From positions 620,001 to 684,000 of the forward strand of contig NZ_JACHIJ010000002.1 in the NCBI RefSeq assembly GCF_014203115.1: 64,000 nucleotides of DNA, read 5' to 3'. The notes under the pieces were generated by a model. That model saw only the letters and a list, made by a program, of their open reading frames with translations, was not told where the DNA came from and ran no database searches. Origin of the DNA: Afipia massiliensis (GTDB lineage: Bacteria; Pseudomonadota; Alphaproteobacteria; Rhizobiales; Xanthobacteraceae). The position numbers were made by a program, and so were the translations under genes. Positions 7,889 to 18,695 of the stretch are shown here, piece after piece (within the stretch, counting starts at the first letter, position 1; each line of letters opens with the position of its first letter).

Positions 7889-8317
7889 TCACGCCGCGGC
7901 GCTGCGTGGCGCAGCCGCGAGCTTGCCGGCGATATAACGCCGTTCCTGCGTCAGGCCGCCGAAGCCGTAGGCATCCGCACGCGCATCATGGACGTAGATG
8001 TAGCTCTCGTTGTGCAGCGGTCCGAGCAACTCATCCATCCGCTTGAATGTCGCGGCGATGAAATCGGCCTTCTCGTCCTTGCTGTTGGTCCCGTCGGAAA
8101 TGTGAATATCGACCCAGACGCTGGCCAGCTTCTGCTCGACCAGCGACTGCCCGCCGGCGAACCAGTCGGCCGCATCGACGGACTGCACGATCACCGCGGT
8201 GACCTTGGGGTCCTTGTGCAGGATGTCAGCCGACAGCTTGCTGATGGCGGACGCGATATCGGCCTTCAGCGACGGAGCGTTCCGGTGTGACGTGTACTGG
8301 ACTGTAATGAGGGGCAT
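7889..8317 (-). CDS. 4-oxalocrotonate tautomerase-family protein
   Basis: A 142-aa tautomerase superfamily member. The start at 8317 is fixed by AGGAGAAAG upstream and by the required Pro directly after Met (MPLITVQYTS), since the N-terminal proline is the catalytic base of this family. At 142 aa it is about twice the classic 62-aa subunit, like the longer family members. The substrate is unknown. It is divergent from a LysR regulator across an AT-rich palindromic intergenic region, so the LysR protein probably controls it. Confidence 0.88.
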   Translation of the reverse strand: MPLITVQYTSHRNAPSLKADIASAISKLSADILHKDPKVTAVIVQSVDAADWFAGGQSLVEQKLASVWVDIHISDGTNSKDEKADFIAATFKRMDELLGPLHNESYIYVHDARADAYGFGGLTQERRYIAGKLAAAPRSAAA

Positions 8318-8378
8318 GGACTTTCTCCTGACATTTGCGCGGCAGCGCATGGAGAGAAGCTAGACCTCGCCGCATCAT

Positions 8379-8407
8379 ATTGATATCTTATCATTAGATA
8401 TATCAAT
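8379..8407. promoter_or_regulatory. AT-rich inverted repeat, probable LysR operator
   Basis: ATTGATATCT, 7 bases, then AGATATATCAAT: a nearly perfect palindrome in the gap between the divergent tautomerase and LysR genes. Its AT content stands out from the surroundings. The position fits a LysR box controlling both directions. Confidence 0.6.
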
Positions 8408-8429
8408 CATAACGATATGTGATTATGAA

Positions 8430-9284
8430 ATGAACGCCCTTGATATTCCCACCGTTCAGGCCTTCCTGCTGGTGGCCGAACTGCAAAGCTTCACCCGTAC
8501 CGCCGAGGCGCTGGGCACGACGCAGGCCGCCGTCAGCATGAAGCTGCAGCGCCTTGAGGCCACGCTCGGCAAGCGGCTGGTCGAGCGCTCGCCACGCGCG
8601 GTGCGGCTGACCGCCGACGGCGCGGCCTTTCAGGACAATGCGCGTGCGCTGATCGCCGCCCATGACCGCGCACTGTCAGGGTCCACTCCCGTGAGCCAGC
8701 AATTGACGCTTGGCATCAGCGATCACGCCGCGGGCCCCGAACTGGTGCCCATTCTCGAAAAGCTGCGCGGCGCATCGTCGTCGCTGACGCTCGCAGTGAC
8801 GATCGACTTCTCGCGCACGCTGCTGGATGCCTTCGACAGCGGCGAACTCGATGCCGTCGTGGTGCGTCAGGAAGGAAGCCGGCGCGGCGGGGAAATACTC
8901 TGCACCGACGACTTCGGCTGGTTCGCCTCGCCCGGCTTCCACTGGGCCAAGGGCGACATACTGCGCGTCGCCACGCTCGCCGCGCCTTGCGGCGTTCGCG
9001 CCACCGCGGCGCGCGCGCTCGACAAGGCCCGCGTCAAATGGACCGAGGCCTTTATCGGCGGCGGCGTAAGCGCTGTCGTGGCTGCGGCCGCCGCAGGCCT
9101 TGCGGTCGCGCCGCTCGCGAAAAGGATCGCGCCCGCCGGCATGATCGATGTCGGACCGGCATTCGGGTTGCCGCGGCTCAGCGCATCGAAGGTGATGCTC
9201 TACTCGCGCGTCAGCGACGCATCGAAACGGGCGGCGCTGCGTATTCTCGCCGCGACATTCCGCAAGGAAGCCGGCGCGAGATAG
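8430..9284 (+). CDS. LysR-family transcriptional regulator
   Basis: A 284-aa regulator with an N-terminal winged helix-turn-helix ('FTRTAEALGTTQAAVSMKLQRLEATLGKRL', residues about 20-50) and a C-terminal periplasmic-binding-protein-like effector domain. It is transcribed away from the tautomerase gene, 113 bp separating the two starts, with an AT-rich palindrome between. The likely role is effector-dependent control of the neighbour and of itself. The effector cannot be read from sequence. Confidence 0.92.
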   Translation: MNALDIPTVQAFLLVAELQSFTRTAEALGTTQAAVSMKLQRLEATLGKRLVERSPRAVRLTADGAAFQDNARALIAAHDRALSGSTPVSQQLTLGISDHAAGPELVPILEKLRGASSSLTLAVTIDFSRTLLDAFDSGELDAVVVRQEGSRRGGEILCTDDFGWFASPGFHWAKGDILRVATLAAPCGVRATAARALDKARVKWTEAFIGGGVSAVVAAAAAGLAVAPLAKRIAPAGMIDVGPAFGLPRLSASKVMLYSRVSDASKRAALRILAATFRKEAGAR

Positions 9285-9296
9285 CTGCGCCGACGA

Positions 9297-9596
9297 TCAG
9301 ATTGTCGGCAGCACCGAGAACCGCTCACCCGACGCGCGGAGATTCAGCATGTCCTCAGTCGCGGGTTCATTATCGATAGTCGTCACGCGCGCCATGCCGG
9401 GACCGTGCTGACATTTCGCAATCAAAGCAGCGACCGCGTCTTCCGAACCGGAGAGCACCGCTTCCACCGTGCCGTCCCTGCGGTTGCGCGCCCATCCGGC
9501 AAGATCCCGCGCGACGGCCTCGTCTTCGAACCAGGCGCGGTATCCGACGCCCTGTACCCTGCCTCGAACGATGATGTGGCGGATGACGTCGCCCAT
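9297..9596 (-). CDS. acyP: Acylphosphatase
   Basis: A 99-aa enzyme that hydrolyses carboxyl-phosphate bonds such as those in acetyl phosphate or carbamoyl phosphate. The family motif GRVQGVGYR gives catalytic Arg20, and 'GWARNRRDG' supplies Asn38. The ATG at 9596 is chosen because AGGGTGG precedes it and it gives the usual length; longer readings add an implausible N-terminus. It ends only 12 bp from the LysR gene's end (convergent). Confidence 0.93.
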   Translation of the reverse strand: MGDVIRHIIVRGRVQGVGYRAWFEDEAVARDLAGWARNRRDGTVEAVLSGSEDAVAALIAKCQHGPGMARVTTIDNEPATEDMLNLRASGERFSVLPTI

Positions 9597-9688
9597 CGAA
9601 CCACCCTGACTATTGGAGCATAATCTTATCCGAAAACCGGTTCCCACCCTCGGGTCAAGCCCGAGGGCATGCTTTTCGGGATCATGCC

Positions 9689-10555
9689 CTACTTCTTCAG
9701 TCCCAGAAGATCCGCACTGCGCGCCTTCACCTCGGCATCGCGCATCACGCGATTGGTCAGTTGCGCCGAGGGCAGTCCCTTCAGGTCCTTCGGCCGCGTG
9801 CCGTCGCGCAGCGCCTTCAGCGTATCGTAGACCGCCTGCGTCGCAACTGCGATCGGCGCATGTCCCTGATTGGCGACGCGCACGCGCTGACCGGCGAGAA
9901 AGGCCGTGTCGGCGAGTTCGCCGTCAGCGCTGCCCATGATGATCGGCAGTTTTGTCGCGGCGGCAATTGCCTGAAGTTCGGCGCGGGTTTTCAACCCGGT
10001 GAAAAACAGCGCATCGACGCCTGCCGCTTCGTAGGCTTTGGCACGCGCCACCGCGTCATCGATGTTGGTGATCGACGCAGCACCTGTGCGGCCGACGATG
10101 ACCAGCGATAGATCGGAGCGGCCATCGAGTGCCGCCTTCATCTTGCCGACGCCCTCATTGATGGAGATGACTTGCGGCTTGGCCTGCCCGTACGCCTGCG
10201 GCAGCAGCGTATCCTCGATGGTCAAACCGGCTGCGCCAGCGGCCTCAAGCTCCTGCACCGTGCGCCGGACATTGAGCGCATTGCCGTAGCCATGATCGGC
10301 ATCGACCAGAACGGGAATTTTTCCGGCGCGGCAGATGCGCCGCACCTGCTCGGCCAGTTCCGACAGCGTGACCAGCAGGAGGTCCGGGTCGCCGAGAATC
10401 GTCAGCGACGCGGCAGAGCCGCCGAGCAGTCCAAGCTCGAACCCGAGATCTTCGGCGATGCGCGCCGAGATCGGATCATAAACCGACCCCGGCCTGATAA
10501 CGTCCTTGCCCGACAGGATGGCCCGAAAGGCTTCGCGCTTGTCCTGCGGGGCCAT
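9689..10555 (-). CDS. Isocitrate lyase/PEP mutase-family enzyme (oxaloacetate decarboxylase-like)
   Basis: A 288-aa (beta/alpha)8 enzyme of the PEP mutase/isocitrate lyase superfamily. Mg-binding and active-site stretches are visible: 'GSVYDPISARIAEDLGFE', 'VDADHGYGNALNV' and 'TIEDTLLPQAYG'. It most resembles the group that includes Pseudomonas PA4872, an oxaloacetate decarboxylase, but lyase activity on related 2-hydroxy acids cannot be excluded. It begins 7 bp after pccA ends, on the same strand, so it is probably cotranscribed; both act around C3/C4 acid metabolism. Confidence 0.85.
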   Translation of the reverse strand: MAPQDKREAFRAILSGKDVIRPGSVYDPISARIAEDLGFELGLLGGSAASLTILGDPDLLLVTLSELAEQVRRICRAGKIPVLVDADHGYGNALNVRRTVQELEAAGAAGLTIEDTLLPQAYGQAKPQVISINEGVGKMKAALDGRSDLSLVIVGRTGAASITNIDDAVARAKAYEAAGVDALFFTGLKTRAELQAIAAATKLPIIMGSADGELADTAFLAGQRVRVANQGHAPIAVATQAVYDTLKALRDGTRPKDLKGLPSAQLTNRVMRDAEVKARSADLLGLKK

Positions 10556-10562
10556 CACACCC

Positions 10563-12578
<2,016 letters not shown>

Positions 12579-12744
12579 GGGGTTTGACTTGATCTTCTTG
12601 TCTTGAGGGCAGGACCGACCCGGGGCCAGAGGCACCTGTTTGGCATGTGCCGGGGATTGTAACAATTCCGTTGCACAGGGAAACTACATCTACTGGCCTT
12701 CGGCTTGTCGTCTCAATAGAAAACTGGCCCTGACAGGGAAACCA

Positions 12745-14601
12745 ATGCGCTGCACAATCCTATTGACAGCTACCTGCGCCCTCGCCCTGTCGAGCATGGC
12801 GGCTTTCGCCCAAAATGACCGCCCCCGCAACCTCATTCTCTTCGTACCTGATGGCATGCGAGCACTGATGGTGAAACCGGAAACCGCGCCGGCCATGGCT
12901 GCATTGCGCGACAAGGGCGTCAATTTCGCCAATCCGCACTCGCTTTTCCCGACCTTTACCACCGCCAATGCGTCGGCCATGGCCACCGGACACTATCTCG
13001 GCGACACCGGCGATTTCAGCAACACGATCTATACCGGCTATCCGGTGGCGAACGCCAACGGAACGGTCGTGCCGTTCCTCCAGAACAATGCGGTGCTGGG
13101 CGAACTCGACGAGCATTTCGGCGGCGATTTTCTCAACGAAGAGACGATCCTGAAGCTCGCCCGCGAGAAGGGATACAGCACCGCCGCACTGGGCAAGGTT
13201 GGCCCGACCCTGATCTTCGACCACACCGACCGCGCCGACCAGCCGGGGCTGCATTCGATTGTGATCGACGACACGACCGGCGAGAAAAACGGCGTGCCAC
13301 TCTCGCAGGAGATGAAGGACGCGCTGACAAAAGCCAATCTGCCACTGGTGACGCCGTCGCGCGGTGAAAGCCGAAAGGCCGGAGACTTCAAGACGCCGGG
13401 TACGCTTGTCGCCAACGTCGCGCAGCAAGCCTATTTCGCCGATGTCACCACGAAAATCATTCTGCCGATGTTCAAGGCGCGCAACCAGCCGTTCGTGCTG
13501 GTGTTCTGGTCACGCGATCCGGACGGCGCGCAGCACAACCACGGCGACAGCCTGAACACGATCACGCCCGGCATCAACGGTCCCACCTCGCTTGCAGGGA
13601 TCAGGAACGCCGACGACAACCTCACGCAGATCCGCAACGCACTCGACGAGCTCGGCCTGTCGGACACGACGAACATCATCGTCGCCTCCGATCACGGTTT
13701 CTCGACCATCTCGAAGGAAAGCAAGACCAGCCCATCAACGAAGATCACCTATGACGACACCCCGAAGGGCTTTCTGCCCTTGGGATTTCTCGCCATCGAT
13801 CTTGCAAAGGCGCTCAAGCTTCCGCTGTTCGATCCGAACAACAAGAACGCGCGCGTTCCCGACAACGCGCATCCGAGATTTGGCAGCGGCCTGCTCGGCG
13901 CAAACCCTGAAAAGCCCGACGTCGTGGTCGCGACCAACGGCGGTTCGGATTTGATCTATTTGCCCAAGAAGGGTCGCCAGAAGGATCGCAAGCTTGCCGG
14001 GCGCATCGTCAAGGCGCTTCTCTCACAGGATTACGTCAGCGGCATTTTCGTGGAGAACGATCTGGGGCGATTTCCCGGAACGTTGCCGCTGTCGGTATTC
14101 AACCTGCGCGGCAAGGCCGTGACTCCGCATCCGTCGATTGTCGTCAGTTTCCGTTCCTACACCTCCGGCTGCGACGAGCCGACATTGTGTACGGTCTCGG
14201 TCGCCGACACGGTGCTGCGGCAGGGCCAGGGCATGCACGGCAGTTTCAGCCGCGGCGACACCATGAACTTCATGGCGGCCATCGGGCCGGATTTCAAAAC
14301 CGGCTACATCGATACCCTTCCGGTCAGCAACGCAGACGTCGGAGTCACCGCCGCGAAGCTTCTCGGCCTCGACCGCAAGCCGAAAGGCTCGCTCGTCGGC
14401 CGGGTGCTGACGGAGGCCATGCCCAACGGCGTCACGCCCAAGGGGTTCACCGGGACAATCGCAGGCCCGCGCGCCGCCAACGGCTTGCGCACGGTGCTGC
14501 AATTCCAGCGCGTACTGGATCAGCGCTATTTCGATGCGGCGGGATTTCCGGGGCGGACGGTCGGCCTTCCGGAGACAGTCAAGACAGCAGGCGCAAGGTA
14601 G
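12745..14601 (+). CDS. Secreted type I phosphodiesterase / alkaline phosphatase-superfamily protein
   Basis: A 618-aa exported hydrolase. The start at 12745 follows a Shine-Dalgarno-like CAGGGA and opens a signal peptide ending 'AAFA-QND'. Metal and nucleophile motifs of the nucleotide pyrophosphatase/phosphodiesterase group are present: 'FVPDGMRA', 'FPTFTTANASAMATGHY' (Thr nucleophile region) and 'IVASDHGFS'. It probably acts in the periplasm on phosphodiesters for phosphate scavenging. It is divergent from pccA and ends in a hairpin that overlaps its stop codon. Confidence 0.88.
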   Translation: MRCTILLTATCALALSSMAAFAQNDRPRNLILFVPDGMRALMVKPETAPAMAALRDKGVNFANPHSLFPTFTTANASAMATGHYLGDTGDFSNTIYTGYPVANANGTVVPFLQNNAVLGELDEHFGGDFLNEETILKLAREKGYSTAALGKVGPTLIFDHTDRADQPGLHSIVIDDTTGEKNGVPLSQEMKDALTKANLPLVTPSRGESRKAGDFKTPGTLVANVAQQAYFADVTTKIILPMFKARNQPFVLVFWSRDPDGAQHNHGDSLNTITPGINGPTSLAGIRNADDNLTQIRNALDELGLSDTTNIIVASDHGFSTISKESKTSPSTKITYDDTPKGFLPLGFLAIDLAKALKLPLFDPNNKNARVPDNAHPRFGSGLLGANPEKPDVVVATNGGSDLIYLPKKGRQKDRKLAGRIVKALLSQDYVSGIFVENDLGRFPGTLPLSVFNLRGKAVTPHPSIVVSFRSYTSGCDEPTLCTVSVADTVLRQGQGMHGSFSRGDTMNFMAAIGPDFKTGYIDTLPVSNADVGVTAAKLLGLDRKPKGSLVGRVLTEAMPNGVTPKGFTGTIAGPRAANGLRTVLQFQRVLDQRYFDAAGFPGRTVGLPETVKTAGAR

Positions 14602-14614
14602 CGCCTGCCGCTTT
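14587..14614 (+). terminator. Intrinsic terminator overlapping the phosphodiesterase stop codon
   Basis: GCAGGCGC, 6-nt loop, GCGCCTGC, then CGCTTTT. The 8-bp stem is perfect; the T-run is short. The stop codon lies in the loop and second arm. Confidence 0.65.
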
Positions 14615-14630
14615 TACGCAAGAGCGCGCC

Positions 14631-15227
14631 TTACATTCCGAGGTCGAGGAAGTTCGGCAGCGTATGGGCCAGCGGCAGGGTCGCCGCGCCGATCAGGGTG
14701 GCGACCAGAGCTGCAAGCGCGCGGTTGTTGCGGCGCGTACCGCGCATCTGCTTCGCGATCCACTCCAGCACTTCGGTGTTCACACCGACGGCCGTGGTGG
14801 GCGCCCAGCTCTCGATCGAGGTGTCGGGTGACAGGGCAACGGAGCGCGGCGGAACCGGCAGGCCGGAAGCTGCTGCTGCGTGATGCACGATCGCCTTGGC
14901 GAAAAGATCGTCGAAACGGCCATCGTCGCTGCGCTCGGTCGCGGCCTTATTGATCTCGAAAAGTGTTTCGGCTTCAGCGCGGCTGACAGGCTCGTTGGTG
15001 TTCGCCGCAGCGGTGAGAATTCGCGCGCACCAGGCTGCGTCATCCGCGTCCAGCGCCCTGGAGAAATGAACCCGTCCGGCGGTTGTGGGCCCCTCGCCCG
15101 TGATCACGCCATCGCGCACGAAAGCGAGTGCGGTGGCGGATACATCACGGTCGGCAATGGAGCCGGTTTCGATTTTCCGGATCAGTTCGGAAAGCGGTGC
15201 GTTCGAGATGAGCGAGGCGGACGTCAT
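14631..15227 (-). CDS. Conserved hypothetical protein with C-terminal membrane anchor
   Basis: A 198-aa protein not assigned to a functional family. Residues about 1-160 are soluble and mostly helical with many acidic residues ('VSRAEAETLFEINKAATERSDDGRFDDLFAKAIVHHA'), and the last 35 residues contain one hydrophobic segment (LAALVATLIGAATLPLAHTL). This suggests tail-anchoring in the inner membrane. It is convergent with the phosphodiesterase and divergent from the peroxiredoxin gene. Coding evidence is a full-length, well-composed frame. The role is unknown. Confidence 0.75.
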   Translation of the reverse strand: MTSASLISNAPLSELIRKIETGSIADRDVSATALAFVRDGVITGEGPTTAGRVHFSRALDADDAAWCARILTAAANTNEPVSRAEAETLFEINKAATERSDDGRFDDLFAKAIVHHAAAASGLPVPPRSVALSPDTSIESWAPTTAVGVNTEVLEWIAKQMRGTRRNNRALAALVATLIGAATLPLAHTLPNFLDLGM

Positions 15228-15609
15228 GTTACTTTTCTCTTTTTGTATCCCGCAGCTTTTTCACGCGGGTGTAAACGAAGCGTTAATAAAGCGATTCGGA
15301 GCACGCTTCTTTCTCTTATGGTTGCGGATTGGTCGCACTGACCGCCCGCCAGGTTCACAAATGGCAATCGGAACCGGCGGCGGTGCGGCGCATCAAAGTC
15401 AAATTCGAGACATCGCAGAAAAGTGAGCGCGCAGCCGACGATTATGAACATCCATTAATCCGCCCCAGAGCAGCAGAGATTTTCTGAAGCACGGTGGCGC
15501 GCGAGAAGGATATTGCCCTTTTCGCCACACGGTTTCGTTTTGGGATCTTCGTCGCTATATCTCGAGCGCGAGATTTTCCTCGCAACTCCAAGTACGTGAG
15601 GCCAGAAAC
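15228..15609. other. Gene-free divergent promoter region
   Basis: 382 bp between the tail-anchored protein gene and the peroxiredoxin gene. No convincing coding frame and no strong palindrome was found. It presumably carries both promoters. Confidence 0.5.
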
Positions 15610-16269
15610 ATGACAATTCAGATTGGCGCGGTGGCGCCCGACTTCGAGGCTGACACCACCGAGGGACGCATCAAATTTCACGACTGGATCGGCGACAGCT
15701 GGGCCCTGCTGTTCTCGCACCCAAAGGACTTCACCCCCGTTTGCACCACCGAACTCGGGACGCTGGCGCGGCTGAAGCCGGAATTCGACAAGCGCGGTGT
15801 TAAACTGATGGGCCTGAGCGTCGATCCGGTCGATAACCACACCAGATGGGGCGCCGACATCAAGGAGACCCAGGGATTTGCGCCGAACTATCCGATGATC
15901 GGCGACACCGATCTCGCGGTTGCAAAGCTCTACAACATGCTGCCGGCGAGCACGTCGGGTGACGCCAACAGCCGCACCGCTGCCGACAATGCCACGGTGC
16001 GCACCGTGTTCGTTATCGGCCCTGACAAGAAGGTGAAGCTGGTGCTGGTCTATCCGATGACCACCGGGCGCAACTTCGACGAGATCCTTCGCGTGATCGA
16101 CTCGTTGCAACTGACGGCCAAGCATCGCGTCGCCACCCCCGCCGACTGGAAACAGGGCGAAGACGTCATCATCGCTGGTTCGGTCACCGACGACGAAGCC
16201 AAGACGATCTATCCGGGCGGCTGGAAATCGCCGAAGCCTTATATCCGGATCGTTCCGCAGCCGAAGTAA
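15610..16269 (+). CDS. 1-Cys peroxiredoxin (Prx6 family)
   Basis: A 219-aa peroxidase that reduces hydrogen peroxide and organic hydroperoxides. The only cysteine is Cys45, in the motif HPKDFTPVCTTE; with no second Cys, an external thiol such as glutathione must regenerate it. The long C-terminal extension ('DWKQGEDVIIAGSVTDDEAKTIYPGGW') is diagnostic of the Prx6 subgroup. It is cytoplasmic and monocistronic, with an excellent terminator directly after it. Confidence 0.95.
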   Translation: MTIQIGAVAPDFEADTTEGRIKFHDWIGDSWALLFSHPKDFTPVCTTELGTLARLKPEFDKRGVKLMGLSVDPVDNHTRWGADIKETQGFAPNYPMIGDTDLAVAKLYNMLPASTSGDANSRTAADNATVRTVFVIGPDKKVKLVLVYPMTTGRNFDEILRVIDSLQLTAKHRVATPADWKQGEDVIIAGSVTDDEAKTIYPGGWKSPKPYIRIVPQPK

Positions 16270-16290
16270 CCCGCGGCTATAACAGCCTGA

Positions 16291-16319
16291 GAAAAAGGGA
16301 CGCATCGCGTCCCTTTTTT
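16291..16319 (+). terminator. Strong intrinsic terminator after peroxiredoxin gene
   Basis: AAAAAGGGACGC - ATC - GCGTCCCTTTTTT. The stem has six G-C-rich pairs extended by A-T pairs, ending in a run of T. Because the A-tract mirrors the T-tract it could work in both directions. Confidence 0.92.
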
Positions 16320-16349
16320 ATTGAAGTCTCTTGTGTCGCAGCCATGCCA

Positions 16350-16751
16350 TCACATGCGCGGCGTCAGCCAGTTTGCGATCAGCAGCCCGAGCGTGGACGA
16401 CAACGCCGTTACGAACGATCCCCACGCGACGTCCACCAGCACCACCGGCCAGGTCCAGTGCTTCAACAGCGCCAACGATGTCAGCTCGAATGTCGCGTAA
16501 CAGAAAAATCCGAACAGCGCGCCATAGAGCAGCGTGAACCGCCAGTTCGCGTCAGGCGCGGCGCTGACGAAGATCAGAATACCGACGGCATACAGCAGAT
16601 AGAACAGGATCGCCGGCGCAAGCCGGACCGTGCCCAGCATGTCGCCGACCTGCGACGTGAAAAAGCTCTTTGCGACAAGTCCCAGAAACAGGAAATCGAT
16701 CGGGACCATCACCAGCAACGTGGCGATGTAGAGAACGGCATTCCGCTTCAA
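16350..16751 (-). CDS. DUF2177 family membrane protein
   Basis: A 133-aa protein with four predicted membrane helices (for example 'VLYIATLLVMVPIDFLFLGLVA' and 'SSTLGLLIANWL'). The family resemblance is to DUF2177, whose function is not established. A TTG at 16751 is proposed as the start because GGAGG lies 5-6 bases upstream and the reading then begins 'KRNAVLYIATLL'; earlier codons in frame have no ribosome-binding site. It lies 57 nt from the end of the chemoreceptor gene start region, same strand. Confidence 0.8.
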   Translation of the reverse strand: MKRNAVLYIATLLVMVPIDFLFLGLVAKSFFTSQVGDMLGTVRLAPAILFYLLYAVGILIFVSAAPDANWRFTLLYGALFGFFCYATFELTSLALLKHWTWPVVLVDVAWGSFVTALSSTLGLLIANWLTPRM

Positions 16752-16843
16752 GTGATCCTCCCGGACGGCAATGGCTTGTAGCAACAACTACGTACGGCTG
16801 CCGATCCGGTTGCACATGCGGCGCAAATTCAGGCGGCCAAACC

Positions 16844-18580
16844 TCAGGCCGCCCTGACACCATCGAGGAAACGCCCGACCTCAGCCTGAAGGTGCAGGCT
16901 CTCGCCGCTCAGCGCCTGCGCCGACTTCAGGATATCGTCCGATGTCTCGCCGGTCCGGTTCGCGCCATGGGCGACTTCCCCGACATTGGCGGCAACCTCG
17001 GTCGTGACGGTCGCGGCGGCCTGAACGCTTTTCGCGATTTCCTGCGTCGCAGCCCCTTGCTGATCCACCGCCGCCGCAATCGACGTGGCGATCTTGTTGA
17101 TGTGTTCGATAGTTTGGCCGATAGCCTTGATCGCGGAGACCGACTCCTGCGTCGCGGACTGCATGTTGACGATATGGCTGCTGATCTCGTCGGTGGCTTT
17201 CGCGGTCTGCCCCGCCAGAGTTTTGACTTCCTGCGCGACCACCGCGAAACCTCGTCCCGCCTCGCCTGCCCGCGCCGCCTCAATGGTGGCGTTGAGCGCG
17301 AGAAGATTGGTCTGCTCGGCAATCGACGTGATGAGCTTCACCACATCGCCGATGCGGTCGCCCGCGCGCGACAGCTCAGCCATCCGCTCGTCGGTTGCGG
17401 CGGCCTGCTTCACCGCATTGGCGGCCACCCCGTTCGACTCCTGAACCCGGCGGCCGATCTCGGCGATTGAGCTGGTCAGTTCCTCGGATGCCGCCGCCGC
17501 GTTGCGCACGTGCTCCGATGCCTGCGTCGATGCGTCGGCGGACGACTTCGACAGATGCGCCGTGCTGCGCGCTGTTTCGGTCAGTTTTTGTGCCGCGCTT
17601 TCGAATTCGCCGGACGAATGCAGAACCTTGTCGATGATTCCGCCGACGTTGGACTGGAATTCATCCACGAAGCTTTGCAGTTCCGCCTTTCGGCGCTGCG
17701 CGGCCTCCGCCTCTGCGGTCTTGCGTTCGGCTTCGAGCCGACGGCGTTCGAGCGAGTTCGTCTTGAACACACCGATGGTCCGGGCGATGGAGCCGATCTC
17801 GTCGTGGCGATCGACATGCTCGATGGTGACATTGGGCTGGCCTTCCGCGAGCGACGTCAGAGTATCCGTGACGGACCGGAGCGGACGCGTGACGCTGCGC
17901 ACGATCAGCATCGTCAGTGCGAGGACGAGCAAAGCCCCGATCACCGCAGCAATGGTCATCATCATCATGGCGTTCCGGAGCATGGCATCGAGCGGCTCGG
18001 TCGGAAGCCCGACGTAGAGAATGCCGACGATCTTCCCGGCGGCGTCGAACACGGGTTGATAGGCAGTCATAAAACTTCTGCCGAACAACACCGCAGGTCC
18101 CTTGTAGGCCTGACCGCTTCGGATGACAGGCTGCCCCGGATGATCCGCCGCCAGTTGGGTTCCGACAGCGCGGTCGCCGTTCTCCTTCTTGACGTTGGTG
18201 GTCCGGCGGATGAACTGCTTGCTCGCGTCGTCATACACGAACAGGGTTGCATTCCCCCCGACATAGGATGTCGCGCGATCGACCGTCTTGTGATCCTTGA
18301 ACTCCGGCATCGCGGGAATTTCGGCCCGGCTGACGATCCCGTCCTTGATGGTGACCCTGGCGTCGCCGTAGGTCTCGGCAAAGGCCAGAGCCAGCGTGCG
18401 AAGGCTGGTTTCGATCTCGGCTTTGCCGCGGGCCTCGAACTCCTTGCTCAGCGACCAGTAGGCCGCCCCGACCACCATTGAGGTGGTTGCCGCGATCAGG
18501 ACCGCCGCGCAGATCGTTGCCTTGGTTCCGAGCTTGAACTTCAGGAAACTGCCGGAATTCTTCCCCAACCCGAGTGCCAT
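16844..18580 (-). CDS. Methyl-accepting chemotaxis protein with periplasmic Cache sensor
   Basis: A 578-aa chemoreceptor. From the ATG at 18580: TM1 at about residues 18-42, a periplasmic sCache-type domain ('[13 protein letters not shown]' at its end), TM2 ('[23 protein letters not shown]'), HAMP, and a signalling domain with the conserved hairpin '[28 protein letters not shown]'. It signals through CheA/CheW to flagella; the ligand is unknown. The start is favoured by GGAGA upstream and normal length; an in-frame ATG at 18601 is possible. No che genes lie nearby. Confidence 0.93.
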   Translation of the reverse strand: MALGLGKNSGSFLKFKLGTKATICAAVLIAATTSMVVGAAYWSLSKEFEARGKAEIETSLRTLALAFAETYGDARVTIKDGIVSRAEIPAMPEFKDHKTVDRATSYVGGNATLFVYDDASKQFIRRTTNVKKENGDRAVGTQLAADHPGQPVIRSGQAYKGPAVLFGRSFMTAYQPVFDAAGKIVGILYVGLPTEPLDAMLRNAMMMMTIAAVIGALLVLALTMLIVRSVTRPLRSVTDTLTSLAEGQPNVTIEHVDRHDEIGSIARTIGVFKTNSLERRRLEAERKTAEAEAAQRRKAELQSFVDEFQSNVGGIIDKVLHSSGEFESAAQKLTETARSTAHLSKSSADASTQASEHVRNAAAASEELTSSIAEIGRRVQESNGVAANAVKQAAATDERMAELSRAGDRIGDVVKLITSIAEQTNLLALNATIEAARAGEAGRGFAVVAQEVKTLAGQTAKATDEISSHIVNMQSATQESVSAIKAIGQTIEHINKIATSIAAAVDQQGAATQEIAKSVQAAATVTTEVAANVGEVAHGANRTGETSDDILKSAQALSGESLHLQAEVGRFLDGVRAA

Positions 18581-18695
18581 CGCGTCGTCTCCGAAATGCA
18601 TTCCGTTCAAAATCGATAAATTTTGACAGTATATATTTACCGCCCGATTAACGGGCTTTCCGGCACCACCGCTATGGGTCAGGATCGCCGGCGCA

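Noticed and set aside
15361-15426. 21-aa reading before the peroxiredoxin gene
   Set aside because: No ribosome-binding site and a simple composition; cannot be told from chance.
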